A stretch of 64,000 nucleotides of DNA from Xanthostigma xanthostigma (GCA_963575645.1 OY754472.1:1240001-1304000), one strand, 5' to 3'. Positions 21,507 to 31,570 are shown, numbered from the stretch's first letter. Notes: a model not told the origin generated them from the letters alone. Numbers and translations are program-made.

Positions 21507-21540
21507 CACGTCTAATCATTAGCACGATCAAACTCATTAT
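21507..21540 (-). promoter_or_regulatory. LINE 5' end with downstream promoter element
   Basis: Counting from the first LINE base after the target duplication (21540, plus or minus one), AGACGTG occupies +28 to +34. This fits the downstream promoter element (RGWYVT at about +28 to +33) known from internal, TATA-less promoters of Drosophila jockey and related LINEs. No TATA box lies at the expected upstream position. Confidence 0.6.
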
Positions 21541-22050
21541 AAATAACCAAATAATGTCAACAGTTCCGAAAACTAACTATGTAAAGCATCGATGTCTTAC
21601 GCATATTTTAATATTTTTTCCAATTTAATTAGGAGACTTTTAATCAATAAAAAAAAATTAAACCTTAGCACTTTTCGATTATAGACTTTTATTCTTGACA
21701 AATTTAACAATTTTAACTGAATTTTCAACTTTTTAATGATTTAATTTTAATTTTTATTACTTCTAATTTCTTTTTTTAATTATTTACTGCAAAAAATATG
21801 TAAAATACAGATATTTACATAAATTTATTTTTTCTAACCTAACTTTGTACAAAAAATTCAAAAGTTACCTATTCCATTAAGTAAATTACTGAAATAATTA
21901 ATATTAAAAAAAATATTTATTTATGCCTTTATGACAATAATTTATTGGTATCATCGACTTATAACCGTTCGTAAAAATTTATTATGGAAAAGTTCCCATT
22001 TAGAGTTCGACTTACTTTTGATTGGGACTGTAACGCATCAACCTCCTTAA

Positions 22051-22701
22051 CGTGACTGTAAAGAAATAAAAATAAATCTAGAACCTTGCTTATCTACTTT
22101 TTGTGTCTATTCTAACAAAATAGTGCTCTGTCAAGGTCATTGGGGCCCTATTATCCAGGATCTCCAATCGCCCTGATAACATATATCGTAAGATTTATCT
22201 AGCGAATAATAATAGAACTCATTAAAGTGGACAACGTAGAAATGGTAGGATTGGAAGCGGGATGGTATGGTTGGGTTTCATTTGGTTGTTGGGGCTGTGT
22301 GGTATACGGACGGTGGTTTGGGGCACGCGAAGTCCGGGAGCGTATATGAATCTATTGATTAGAAGCCAGTAAGCAAGCAAAACCCCTTGGCCCTCGTCGT
22401 GTACCTTTATCCATACATATAGATATTATACAAGTAGAGCGAACACAACACGTAGTATTAGATATAGAGACAGGCCTACGTCGTAGCACCTACATACCCT
22501 AGTGTGGTACCTCCTAGTAGTACTATACCCTGTAATACCTCGACATCTACAATTATTCTACATACATGCTCTATGCAGAGAACATGTTATTGCCCGACGT
22601 CCAGATCTATAATGTATTCCACCGCCTTATACTCAACACCTCTCTTACAGGATGTTCCATTTCTATTAGGTCACCTTGACGCTCGGAAAACTGGGTAATA
22701 A
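22051..22701. other. Unassigned sequence
   Basis: No recognised gene or repeat partner. GC content is a little higher than the average of the window. Confidence 0.35.
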
Positions 22702-23797
22702 AGGAAACTTTTTGAAGTAAAACTTCTTTAGGCAGGCTTGACTTGGGGAGTATGCTGGTAAATGCCTTACGAAATCGTTTACGGAAGTGCATCATCGCGA
22801 TGCCTGATGAAATCGTTTACGGAAGTGCATCATCGCGATGTCTGATGAAATCGTTTACGGAAGTGCATCATCGCGATGCCTGACGAAATCGTTTACGGAA
22901 GTGCATCATCGCGATGCCTGATGAAATCGTTTACGGAAGTGCATCATCGCGATGCCTGACGAAATCGTTTACGGAAGTGCATCATCGCGATGCCTGACGA
23001 AATCGTTTACGGAAGTGCATCATCGCGATGTCTGACGAAATCGTTTACGGAAGTGCATCATCGCGATGCCTGATGAAATCGTTTACGGAAGTGCATCATC
23101 GCGATGCCTGACGAAATCGTTTACGGAAGTGCATCATCGCGATGCCTGATGAAATCGTTTACGGAAGTGCATCATCGCGATGCCTGATGAAATCGTTTAC
23201 GGAAGTGCATCATCGCGATGCCTGACGAAATCGTTTACGGAAGTGCATCATCGCGACGGTGCGTGATCGTTCGAGGCGAACGGAGTTGATAGAGAGATAT
23301 AAGCTAGTGAGTGCGACAAAGACGGAGCATTAAGTTGAGAGGGAGATATAAGTTAGTGAGTGCGACAAAGACGGAGCATTAATACAACTATTTGACGTTT
23401 AAAATGAATAGATACAACTGTTTTTTTGTATCAAAAATACATTTCATCGAATTTAGCTGCATTTTGTAAAGGGAAATTATGTAGGTTAGTTAATAAATCC
23501 TTTTAAATGTATTATAAATTATGCTAATAAATATATATACATATTTTGCCTATTAATTAATCAACAATTATATTTTAAACATTTCGTCTTTGTAGATATG
23601 TGCTACAGAGTGAGGTTATGTTGTGTTAGATAAACTTTGAGATGAACCGACTGCATATTATTGTTCGTTTATGAATTTAACATGAGCAAATTTGAGGTAT
23701 TTTCCCATTATTCTCAATAAATATTATATTTACAATAATTATGGCAGGAAGAAGTTTTACTTCAGTCGTGTGGTCTAAAGCACACTCGCTTTTTTTT
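22702..23797 (+). mobile_element. Palindromic-end transposon with expanded minisatellite
   Basis: Starts TTTTTGAAGTAAAACTTC followed by TTTAGGCAGGCTTGACTTGG and ends GGAAGAAGTTTTACTTC, then AGTCGTGTGGTCTAAAGCAC. Related copies are 58789-59590 and, partial and inverted, 1850-2291. This copy alone has the 13-unit array at 22763-23256. Everything after the array (GAGAGGGAGATATAAGYTAG onward) is collinear with the other copies. Non-coding. Confidence 0.75.
22763..23256 (+). repeat. Minisatellite: 13 tandem units of 38 bp
   Basis: The unit is TGCCTGAYGAAATCGTTTAC plus GGAAGTGCATCATCGCGA, phase-perfect at 38 bp, with CATCGCGATG (a 10-bp palindrome) spanning unit junctions. Units differ mainly at two C/T positions (CCTGAT, CCTGAC, TCTGAT, TCTGAC types interspersed). 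There are no spacers, so it is not a CRISPR. Sister elements contain a single unit. Confidence 0.97.
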
Positions 23798-24704
23798 GGC
23801 GCAGCCGTTAAGAATATAAAGTGATCCTTATTTTACACATAGATATTAAAAAAAAATTAAAAAATTTAAGTTATGAGCCGGTAAGTAGGACCCTCTTTTG
23901 AAAACCCCTTGTATACGATTTCTCTGTTAGGCATTGACAGAAATAAAAAAAAAAGTTTTCCTTATTTGAAAAGAAAATAACTACAATGTGACGTAGGATA
24001 AAAATTTTCAAACTTTTTTTGTAGAAATGACAGCTGTTTAAAAAAAACAGGTATTTTCATCGAAATTTTGAGTTTGAAAAATTTATAACTTTTGAACACG
24101 GTACCCAATCAAAAAAATCCTACATCACATTGTGGATTATATTATAAAAAAAAGTGTTTTAAATTGCACATACCGCTAAACTAGCGGTATGTGCTTTATT
24201 ATCGCTTTGTGCGTCAGAGCTGACTTTCGTTCATATAAGAAGTTATATCCAAGTTAATTTCACACGAAATCCATTCAAATTGAAGCTTTTTGAAAAGAGG
24301 AGATTCTGATCTATAAAACAGAATCATTTTTAAATCAATTCGAGTTCATAAATACTATTAAAATTGTAATTGAAAATTACAAACAGCAGTTGTCGGTTGG
24401 TCTGTACGTATGTACGTATGTACGCCCCGACTCTACAGATCGCAATTTTGGTCGGATTGCCTTGGGTTATATTTTATTCACTTTGTTTAGTATCAGACCA
24501 GAACCCTATTTAAATTCACTTAAATGTGTTCAGTAGTTTAATTTTTATAAACAGTTTTATTTTATTATTTTTGACAGCTAATAGTTAAAATAAAAAACCT
24601 TAAAAAACAAAAAAAATACCTATTACTGTTATTGTAAAATATGTAGTATATTACGTAGAATACCTGCTACACTGCTATACCACAATAACAACGCAAGCTA
24701 CGAT
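23798..24704. other. AT-rich unassigned sequence with a strong hairpin
   Basis: At 24166-24194 GCACATACCGCTA-AAC-TAGCGGTATGTGC forms a perfect 13-bp stem with a 3-base loop. It is not followed by a Helitron CTRR end. The rest is AT-rich with no coding signal. Confidence 0.45.
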
Positions 24705-24775
24705 ATCGGAATGGCCGAGCGGTTAAAAGCGTTGGTCCATAGCAAGGTGCCGGGTTCGATTCCCGCTGACAGAAG
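24705..24775 (+). tRNA. tRNA-like sequence (Leu/Ser-like), probably pseudogene or SINE head
   Basis: ATGGCCGAGCGGTTAAAAGC is an excellent class II tRNA D-arm (box A), and CGGGTTCGATTCCCG a full T-arm (box B). The piece between them is short, so the anticodon arm and variable arm are incomplete, and the acceptor strands do not pair. An oligo-T run follows at 24781. I treat it as tRNA-derived. Confidence 0.55.
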
Positions 24776-25529
24776 TAATATTTTTTTTTCTATACCATTT
24801 TGTTTTTAATTTTTTTTCTATTTTTTCAATTGGTTTTTTAAATCTATTTTCTCAATTTTTTTTTCATTACCTATAATATGTACAGTGGAAAACTTGCGGG
24901 ATGTGCACTTTTGGTTTTGCCAACTATTTTAATAATAAAGTCGGTTGAGTGAATCTAGACATATCGTGTACACCGTTTTGAAAAATGTAGTTTCGAGATG
25001 CCTATGTCCACCCTGAAGGTCCATTTCAAATATTGGTGTAAACATTTTTGAAATCGGATGAGTAGTTTCAGAGATAACTTTTTACATCCAAACTTTACCT
25101 CTTTATAATATCAGTATAGATTAAACTTTGAAGAGGATCTAAACATTTTTATTGTTTTATATATCAAAATATGCGAGTGAAATCGCATTAAAAATTTACT
25201 ATTTAAAAATTTGCTTTAAAAGGTTTTAGTAAATAGTTTTCAGATCATCTGTATATACATAATATAATCAGATCATATTATATGCATGCATTTGTGGTGA
25301 TGCTCTCTTATTGCTGTATGCATATGTAATTTGTATCAATAGCACAATTTTATTCAAATCTAATTTTTAAGGTGTTTCGATAGAATGTGAGCAATAGTCA
25401 AAGATATTTGCGTAAATCATTAATGAATTATGCAAATGATTTTATTAGTCATCTGTAATCTATACAGAATGTCCGACTAATACATTCTATAGAAAAATAA
25501 TTTTAAAACGTATCAATCAATCAATATTA
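24776..25529. other. Unassigned AT-rich sequence
   Basis: The stretch at 24880-24930 is related to 1275-1330 (old repeat). Otherwise no features are seen. Confidence 0.35.
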
Positions 25530-25690
25530 TAGAATAGAATAGAATAGAATAGAATAGAATAGAATATATATTTATTCAATTGGCCTTACAGCATAGAATA
25601 TGTCAATACAATATGTAAAATTAAAATTAAAAATTAAACAAAACAAAACAATTTAAATACAGTATTTAAAAATAATTAATCATTTAGATA
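25530..25690 (-). mobile_element. LINE 3' UTR fragment with (ATTCT)n tail
   Basis: On the minus strand the segment runs CTGTAAGGCCAATTGAATAA...ATATATTCTATTCTATTCT, the layout of an invertebrate LINE 3' end: conserved 3' UTR, AATAAA, then a microsatellite tail (here a pentamer). It is not the same family as the 17.7-kb LINE. Confidence 0.5.
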
Positions 25691-25713
25691 TTCTTGGGTC
25701 GTGAAGTACTAAC

Positions 25714-25985
25714 GTGATAAGTATTCCAGCACACAAATTAGCTGTGACTGACAGATACAACAAAGGGCTGCAATGGTTCAATTTATTGCCAGCAAAAATT
25801 ACAAACTTAGACTATAAATTGTTCAAAAAGTCAATTAAAAACATTTTATTAACTGCTTGTTTATATAACACTAATGATTTTGTAAACATAACCTTTTAAT
25901 TGTACAAATTGTCTTTTATTAACTCATTGTATATTTTGTATATGACAGTCAACCTTATATGTTGAATAATAAATCTAATAAATCT
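25714..25985 (+). pseudogene. LINE reverse-transcriptase C-terminal fragment
   Basis: A 61-codon frame to 25899 reads VTDRYNKGLQWFNLLPAKIT and ends NDFVNITF. It matches the ORF2 C-terminal pattern of Jockey/CR1-type LINEs: a (Y)N-LP motif, a Lys-rich fKk-lk helix and a short tail. A 3' UTR with repeated AATAAATCT follows. It is 5'-truncated, as is usual after incomplete target-primed reverse transcription, and abuts a second LINE 3' fragment in opposite orientation. Confidence 0.65.
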
Positions 25986-26640
25986 ATGCTTTTTGTATTA
26001 GTATTTGTTTAAATTTTTTTTCAAAAGTTTTTATTGGCAATGTTTTAATACTAGCTGGTATTTTATTGTATATCTTTATTACTTGAAAAGAGTTACCTAA
26101 TAGTCCAAGCTCCCATGACAGAAAAAGTTACCCCTACGAACACCTCAAAATTATAAAGTGAAAATGGCTGAAAAACATGTAAGAAACATGTTACGCCCGC
26201 CAGACTAGTAAAAATTTGTTAATTGTTATTTTTGATTAATTTTTGAATTAAAAAAAAACATAATTTTTTTTCCAAAACACCTGCTTGAAATTTATACAAT
26301 TTGTAGTAAATATTGTACTATTTTTGAAAAAATTTATCTGGCTGACAATTTTTGTTAATAAATTTGTCAGACTTCATTTGTTATAATTTTTTTTTTATGA
26401 AGTCTGTCATAGTAAAAAACATTTTTTCGCAGACAGACCAATTTTTATGCAGAAAATAGATGGCAAACCTTCTTTCAGAAAAAAATTAAGGTGGTGTTTT
26501 GACACGGCCCTTGTAAAAGCTGATTTGTTTATGAATTGAATCTGACATGATAAAAAACAATATTTTGATGAAAAATGTATTAAAGTATATAAAAGGGATC
26601 TACCGTATTAATTTAGAATAAAAAAGGAAAAAATTTTTTT
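25986..26640. other. Unassigned AT-rich sequence
   Basis: No gene or clear repeat partner. Short inverted segments (GACTTCATTTGTTATAA near 26370) are likely chance in AT-rich DNA. Confidence 0.35.
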
Positions 26641-26860
26641 CTAGTTAGCAACGATTATATCATATTTTTCCATTAAAAAATGTGGTATAATCGTTGCTAA
26701 CTAGAAAAAAAAAATTTTTTATTGCCTTCCTCGATAAATGGGCTATCCAACAAAATTTTTTTTTTCAATTTGAACCAGTAGTTCCTGAGATTAGCGCGTT
26801 CAAACAAAAAAACAAACTCTTCAGCTTTATATCTTTATATATAAAAATTACGTGTCACAT
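26641..26860 (-). mobile_element. Helitron family 2 fragment (5' part) beside a hairpin
   Basis: 26710-26860 in reverse complement matches the 5' part of family 2 (ATAAAGCTGAAGAGTTTG, GAACGCGCTAATCTCAGGAA, GGATAGCCCATTTATCGAGG). Directly left, TCTAGTTAGCAACGATTATA and its complement (26640-26703) form a ~30-bp stem. Confidence 0.65.
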
Positions 26861-27027
26861 GTTTGTCCGCGATGAACTCCTAAACTACTGAACCGATTTT
26901 AAATTTGATTTGCACACCGTGTGCAATTCGACCCAACTTGAAAGATAGGATAGCTTACATTTCAATTTATAGTCGCAATATTATTTTATTGCAAATTATT
27001 TGTCTATTCCTTGACAGTCATAATACA
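26861..27027. other. Helitron-adjacent sequence
   Basis: Continues from the family 2 fragment with TTACGTGTCACATGTTTGTC... and GAACTCCTAAACTACTGAAC, phrases common at the starts of insect Helitron-like repeats. Boundaries are not resolved. Confidence 0.3.
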
Positions 27028-27246
27028 ACCATATAAGATGGCGATACCTGTTGACTGGATTGAGTGAATATTCAATAGATGGTGCAACGAAGTTAACAAC
27101 CATATAAGATGGCGATACCTGCTGACTGGATTGAGTGAATATTCAATAGATGGCGCAACGAACTTAACAACCATATAAGATGGCGATACCTGTTGACTGG
27201 ATTGAGTGAATATTCAATAGATGGCGCAACGAACTTAACAACCATA
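27028..27246. repeat. Tandem repeat, 71-bp unit, three copies
   Basis: Units start ACCATATAAGATGGCGATAC at 27028, 27099 and 27170, with the start of a fourth at 27241. They differ by single bases (GTTGACT/GCTGACT, GGTGCAACGAAG/GGCGCAACGAAC). Confidence 0.95.
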
Positions 27247-27302
27247 TATCTAGATCGAGGATGTAAAAAAACTGAATAACGTTTAAAACAAATGCTTTTT
27301 TT

Positions 27303-27476
27303 TTGGAGCACGACGGCGCAGCCGGAGTGAACCCTCGAAATAGAGCAAGTGTTTTAAAGACCAGTTATCCACGAATACTTTACGCTATTCTTTTTCGAGC
27401 ACGACGGCGCAGCCGGAGTGCTCGAAATAGAGCAAGTGTTTTAAAGACCAGTTATCCACGAATACTTTACGCTATT
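27303..27476. repeat. Tandem duplication (~85-90 bp unit)
   Basis: GAGCACGACGGCGCAGCCGG...GTTTTAAAGACCAGTTATCC...CGAATACTTTACGCTATT occurs twice (27307-27390, 27395-27475). The first unit has a short extra AACC. Confidence 0.9.
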
Positions 27477-27535
27477 GTTTTATTATTTCACTTTATACGT
27501 AGCGAAGCACGTACAGGGCCGCTAGCATTAAGTAT
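27477..27535 (+). mobile_element. Possible Helitron 3' end
   Basis: CACTTTATACGTAGCGAAGCACGTACAGGGCCGCTAG has the GCGAAGC...GG(G)...CTAG ending common to insect Helitron-like repeats, but CTAG is followed by C, not T. Low confidence. Confidence 0.35.
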
Positions 27536-27540
27536 AGATT

Positions 27541-28082
27541 TACTGATAAAATCTTAGCATCAGTACTGAAATGACGTAGGTCTGGCGGGTCTGGGATCTT
27601 GGTCGACGGCAGATTGCTATAGTTTCGCCTGAACTATAGCTGCATGCATCTATTAACGCACGTGTATCGGTATGGGTGCCTATGTGGGGGTTTTGGTGGG
27701 ACGAAGTCTCCCTTAATAATGCTAACTGGGATTATATATTATTGTAGAATCTCAAGTAATCCATCGCAAACCTATATTTGTGTATATATATAACGTGTGA
27801 ATGTGTACAAGGCGGGAGGTGGGTCACGCCGTCGGGGGTGGAGGCGGCGGCGGCGGCGGCGGCGGATATGTGCATAACGCCGATGTGTATAATGTTGTGG
27901 GGCACGTACACCGTTCGATAGCTCCGATGCTGGCTGCTTGCTTTCTGTTTAGATGTGTTCACCAGTTGTTGGTATTTAGATATCTCTCTCTGCAATTGGA
28001 TTGAGGATGGACAGACATCCGAACAGGTCGACAGACGGACATTTTTCTAGCCTCTTATTATACCAGTCATTCTGCAAGAAAT
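27541..28082. other. Unassigned sequence with (GGC)n
   Basis: A pure GGC run of eight units lies at about 27842-27866. Frames through it (poly-Gly or poly-Ala) look accidental: they have no domain and end soon after. The rest is unassigned. Confidence 0.4.
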
Positions 28083-28090
28083 ATTAAAAG

Positions 28091-28568
28091 TAGTGATGCC
28101 ACGAATAGTGATTTTGCCGAATACTGAATATTCGGCCATGTTCTCGGCCGAAGCGCCGAATATTCGGCGGCCGAATGTTCGGCTAATTATTTGTACATTT
28201 TGCGGGTGACAGGTTACGACTTGTCCCATTACGGAGCGTAAGGTAGCAACGCTGCGGGCGTATTTGTTTCATTTACGCAACTAGACCGTGTCACGACACG
28301 TATTATTTGTTCATTGTTACATCAAATTGTGTTATTAATAGTCCTTATTACTAAAAAATATCACTGTATGTTCACCATAAGTTTTACAAAATAATACTAT
28401 TTAAGAAAAAAATCGCATATTTTTGAGTAATATGTGCGTTTTTCTCCATGATTTGATATTCGGTATTCGGCCGAATAGTACGCAACATTCGACCGAATAC
28501 CGAATATTAAAAAAAGTAGCCGAATAGGCCGAATACCGAATAGTAGCCGAATATTCGTGGCATCTCTA
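28091..28568. mobile_element. hAT-type MITE (478 bp) with CGAATATTCGG motifs
   Basis: Perfect 8-bp duplication ATTAAAAG (28083-28090 and 28569-28576) flanks TIRs TAGTGATGCCACGAATA / TATTCGTGGCATCTCTA. Next to both ends are many copies of CCGAATA/TATTCGG, some joined as CCGAATATTCGG, typical of subterminal transposase-binding repeats in hAT elements. No transposase frame. Confidence 0.88.
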
Positions 28569-28699
28569 ATTAAAAGTAACCAGAAAATACCAAACCAATT
28601 AGCAACTTTGTTGCTGTTTTGTGGATCAGGGGGCACGGAAGTGCCCCCGCCAAGTTGAGCCATCCTTCATTAAAAAAATTAATAACAAACAAATTTTAT

Positions 28700-28945
28700 A
28701 AAATTTGTTTGTTTTTAATTTTTCATTAATTTTTTTAATCATTCAAACTTTCAATCTTTCGTGCATTCTATTAGATAATAAATAACTAATACTAATTAAT
28801 TTTTATATTTTTTAGATATTTCTGAAGAAGCTCCAAATCCGGATAGAAACGTCATCTTGTGTTATATTGATTTGTATTTTTATTATTTTTTGTCAATATA
28901 TGGTCTGAGGAAAAGTTGGTCAAAAATTTTATTTATTTGTAGATT
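28700..28945 (+). mobile_element. Diverged Penelope-derived small element
   Basis: CTGAAGAAGCTCCAAATCCG and GGATAGAAACGTC (28822-28852), then TTTTTTGTCAATATATGGTCTG and AAAATTTTATTTATT, follow the order of 55074-55271. Stem II has decayed (GCTCC against GGATA). No intact flanking duplication was recognised. Confidence 0.55.
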
Positions 28946-29230
28946 TTTATTTGATAAAAAAATATCATTTTTAAGAATCAAACATGATAGCTCAAGAATA
29001 CAACTTTGAATTTCTTAATTACGTAATAATCAAGTCGAATAAGTAACCTTAATTTATCATTGGTCAATGCGTCGTGTTTTGTCAAACTTACAATAAAATA
29101 TTTTACTGATAAATTATTAACAGCAGTACTATTTGAATCTTCAAAGCAAAAGTTAATTAAAAATTAGCTCTTATTAGTATTAGAGCGAATACGGTATCCG
29201 TAGTGCGCGAGTTCGACATGTACTTTAATT
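28946..29230. other. Unassigned AT-rich sequence
   Basis: Nothing recognised. A GTAAAACTTCTTTAG phrase just beyond it (29246) is a fragment of the palindromic-end family terminus. Confidence 0.3.
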
Positions 29231-29319
29231 CAATTGTTTTTGACGTAAAACTTCTTTAGACGCGACTAGAAAGTGACTCCGAATTTTATTCGGACGAATG
29301 TTTACGACGTGTTCGGTTT

Positions 29320-29605
29320 CGAGTTAAACCATCTTGAACGAAAGATGAAACATAACTACGGGCTCAAACCAATTTTGTGATCGGTGTCCGCTATTTAAAG
29401 ACATCGACTGACAGATTGCGACGTCGCGTGAAACCATCTTCAACGAAAAGTGAACCATAACTACATAATTTAGTGATCGGTTTCCGCTATCGGCTGACAG
29501 ATGGCGGCATCGTATAAACCATCTTGAACGAAAGGTGTAGCATAACTACGGACGAAAACCAATTTTGTGATCGGTTTCCGCTATCGACTGACAGATGGCG
29601 GCAAG
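29320..29605. repeat. Imperfect tandem repeat (~85-105 bp, three units)
   Basis: AAACCATCTTGAACGAAAG, CATAACTAC, GTGATCGGTTTCCGCTATC and GACTGACAGATGGCGGC recur in that order from about 29326, 29432 and 29516. Units differ by indels, so the array is older than the 120-bp one at 30.1 kb. Confidence 0.75.
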
Positions 29606-30098
29606 AAACACGGCAACGGACGCAAACCAGTCGGCATAGCGGCATAGTGAGTGAATATTTCCCAAACAATGAAAGTGGTGACGATAAATTAAAAGAAGGG
29701 TAAGAGTTCGATAACTTGCTATGCAAAATATCCACTGGAAATTCACAATTATTGTTTTATATAACATATAACAGCGTTATTTGTCGTTTTAAGTGCGGAA
29801 AATTAATTTTTATAAATTAATTTAAAAAAATTAAATATGGTATAGTAAGTTGATTTAGACTTTAGAGTATATTATTTACGAGTACTATAGCGATCGCTAT
29901 CTTGTCTTATATAGTGATAAGAAAAGAGAAAGTTATATATACCTGTACCTATGATAAACAAAGATAGAAATATCAATTGGTTGGAATGAAATACAATTGA
30001 ACGTTCAGGGCAGAGTCGTATTTGGAAATTTTAATTTATAAAACGAATTTTAAATTTAAAACACATTTTCATGAAGATTGAAAACCACCGCTTTTTTT
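29606..30098. other. Unassigned sequence
   Basis: No coding or repeat signal recognised. Confidence 0.3.
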
Positions 30099-30445
30099 GA
30101 TAAAGGGGTATGCGAATTGTCTCGCAGTGAAACGGGAAGGGGCAAATGTGGAGTTTTTAAAAAAACAATTCCGGGGTGAACGATAAACGGGTATGCGAAT
30201 TGTAATTCTGGGGTGAACGATAAAGGGGTATGTGAATTGTCTCGCAGTGAAACGGGAAGGGGCAAATGTGGAGTTTTTAAAAAAACAATTCCGGGGTGAA
30301 CGATAAACGGGTATGCGAATTGTAATTCTGGGGTGAACGATAAAGGGGTATGCGAATTGTCTCGCAGTGAAACGGGAAGGGGCAAATGTTGAGTTTAAAA
30401 AAAAAACAATTCCGGGGTGAACGATAACGGGGTATGCGAATTAGA
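30099..30445. repeat. Tandem repeat, 120-bp unit, about 2.9 copies
   Basis: CTCGCAGTGAAACGGGAAGG starts at 30121, 30241 and 30361, exactly 120 bp apart. Each unit contains two related half-motifs (GGGGTGAACGATAAAGGGGT and GGGGTGAACGATAAACGGGT). Near-identical units imply recent duplication. The open frame on the minus strand only reflects the repeat. Confidence 0.95.
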
Positions 30446-31400
30446 TAGTTAATTTGTTTATAAATATCTAAATACGACCCTGCTTCCATAACACAATCGA
30501 AAGCTGCATACAAAGTGAGATAGTTATACAATAATTCTACACCAGTTGCTATGACGTGTATTTATGATTTTTGATTGGTTAGATTCAAAAAATGACAGTG
30601 AAAGACGAAAAGTAGTTCCATTTTTTTCACGTATTTTTGAGGAAATTTGTGAATAATCCGCAAAGTTTTTTTTTTTGAACGTCAAAATTTAGCGTTTTCT
30701 ATGACTTAAAAAAAAAATTTCAAAATTTGGGTGCATAGTGTTATCGAACTGGACCCAAAAGAAGTTTTACTTCAAACGCGCGTCAAGGTTATACGGGCTT
30801 TTTTTTAATGAGCTGGCCATTCAATTTCGAAGACACCCATCCCTGGACATGGACACAATACATTTCTGGCTACAAGGATTGTTCTAAAACTTGAAGGTAT
30901 GTTTCTAATGAGAATTTGATCGCGCCACTGTATTATATGTAGGAAACGCATGTGTGTGTGTTTGTATACGAAAGCCCACATAACTCTGTGTATATTTGTA
31001 AATAATGTTTTACCTATAGGCTCTATGGGTAATATTAGAAATTGGTCTCACAGCCACCCTCAAACGCCCACCATTTGTGTGTTTATATTAATTTGGATTT
31101 TCTAATACTAACTGAAATCCCAGTGAATTCATAAACTGATATACCTTGCATTTACAATGGCCGTTGAAAATGTCGGAATAAATGATCGAAGTTTATTAAC
31201 TAGTTGACATTGTTCGCAGCAAGTAGTTCCCAGGTAAGCTCTCTCTCTCTCTAATTTAAAATAGGTGTCAAGTCAATTCGTCGCGAGACAATTCACCGTA
31301 AAGTATTCTGTTTTCGTGAATCTCTATTTTTTTTTTAATTTTTTAATGGCCCTTAGAAGAAACAATTTTTATTAAAGTGAAACTTTTATTCTGTCGCCCC
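30446..31400. other. Unassigned sequence
   Basis: Contains GAAGTTTTACTTC (30761-30773), a stray terminus of the palindromic-end family. CTCTCTCTCTCT lies near 31240. CCCAGGTAAGCTC at 31229 resembles a splice donor, but no exon is supportable. Confidence 0.35.
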
Positions 31401-31414
31401 GAATTTTTCTGGCC

Positions 31415-31570
31415 GTCTGTTGCATGTCGCATTACAAGCGGCCGCGGAGTAGGGGTAAAGTGAAAGGCGTTCGGAGTAGGCGCTCGGTAGAGCAGCCAAG
31501 GCCAATATGGCGGCGCCCATGGTTAGCATCAGCTGACCGTGTAGTATGTATAACACATAGTCAGTCTGTC
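31415..31570. other. GC-rich patch with YY1-like motif
   Basis: About 150 bp with clearly higher GC than the neighbourhood (GCGGCCGCGG at 31439, CCAATATGGCGGCGCCCATGG at about 31502-31522). CAATATGGCGGC resembles the YY1 site found at many metazoan promoters. No transcript start or conserved protein can be shown. Confidence 0.3.

Larger units (their letters stand above)
17696..21540 (-). mobile_element. Near full-length non-LTR retrotransposon (CR1/L2/Jockey-like LINE)
   Basis: Read on the minus strand: ~94-base 5' UTR, ORF1, ORF2 in the -1 frame, ~180-base 3' UTR and an (ATT)n tail. A six-base target duplication AAATAA lies at 17690-17695 and 21541-21546. The sister TTAA element reads straight through GTAAATAACC at this site, giving an empty-site control. 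Both ORFs are open, so this may be a recent and possibly competent copy. Endonuclease plus reverse transcriptase without RNase H, YADDTQ in the active site and a microsatellite tail favour the CR1/L2/Jockey side of LINE phylogeny; the clade needs a tree. Confidence 0.93.
17490..22046. mobile_element. TTAA-flanked DNA element (~706 bp without its LINE insertion)
   Basis: Begins GGAGGTTGAGCCGTT and ends AACGCATCAACCTCC, with TTAA directly outside both ends (17486-17489, 22047-22050), the target duplication of piggyBac-type transposons. A second copy at 53759-54442 lacks the LINE. No transposase is visible. Short imperfect termini (about ten matching bases) make it a MITE-like derivative. The LINE interrupts it at an AAATAA target. 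Confidence 0.8.

Noticed and set aside
22763..23256. CRISPR array
   Set aside because: 38-bp units are directly adjacent without spacers and sit in a eukaryotic transposon; it is a minisatellite.
24166..24194. Helitron 3' hairpin or transcription terminator
   Set aside because: A perfect 13-bp stem, but no CTRR end follows and no gene precedes it.
27732..28004. Poly-Gly / poly-Ala proteins
   Set aside because: Translations of a GGC run on both strands, with no domain on either side.
30056..30385. 109-aa repetitive frame
   Set aside because: An open frame caused by the 120-bp tandem unit (a multiple of three), not a gene.
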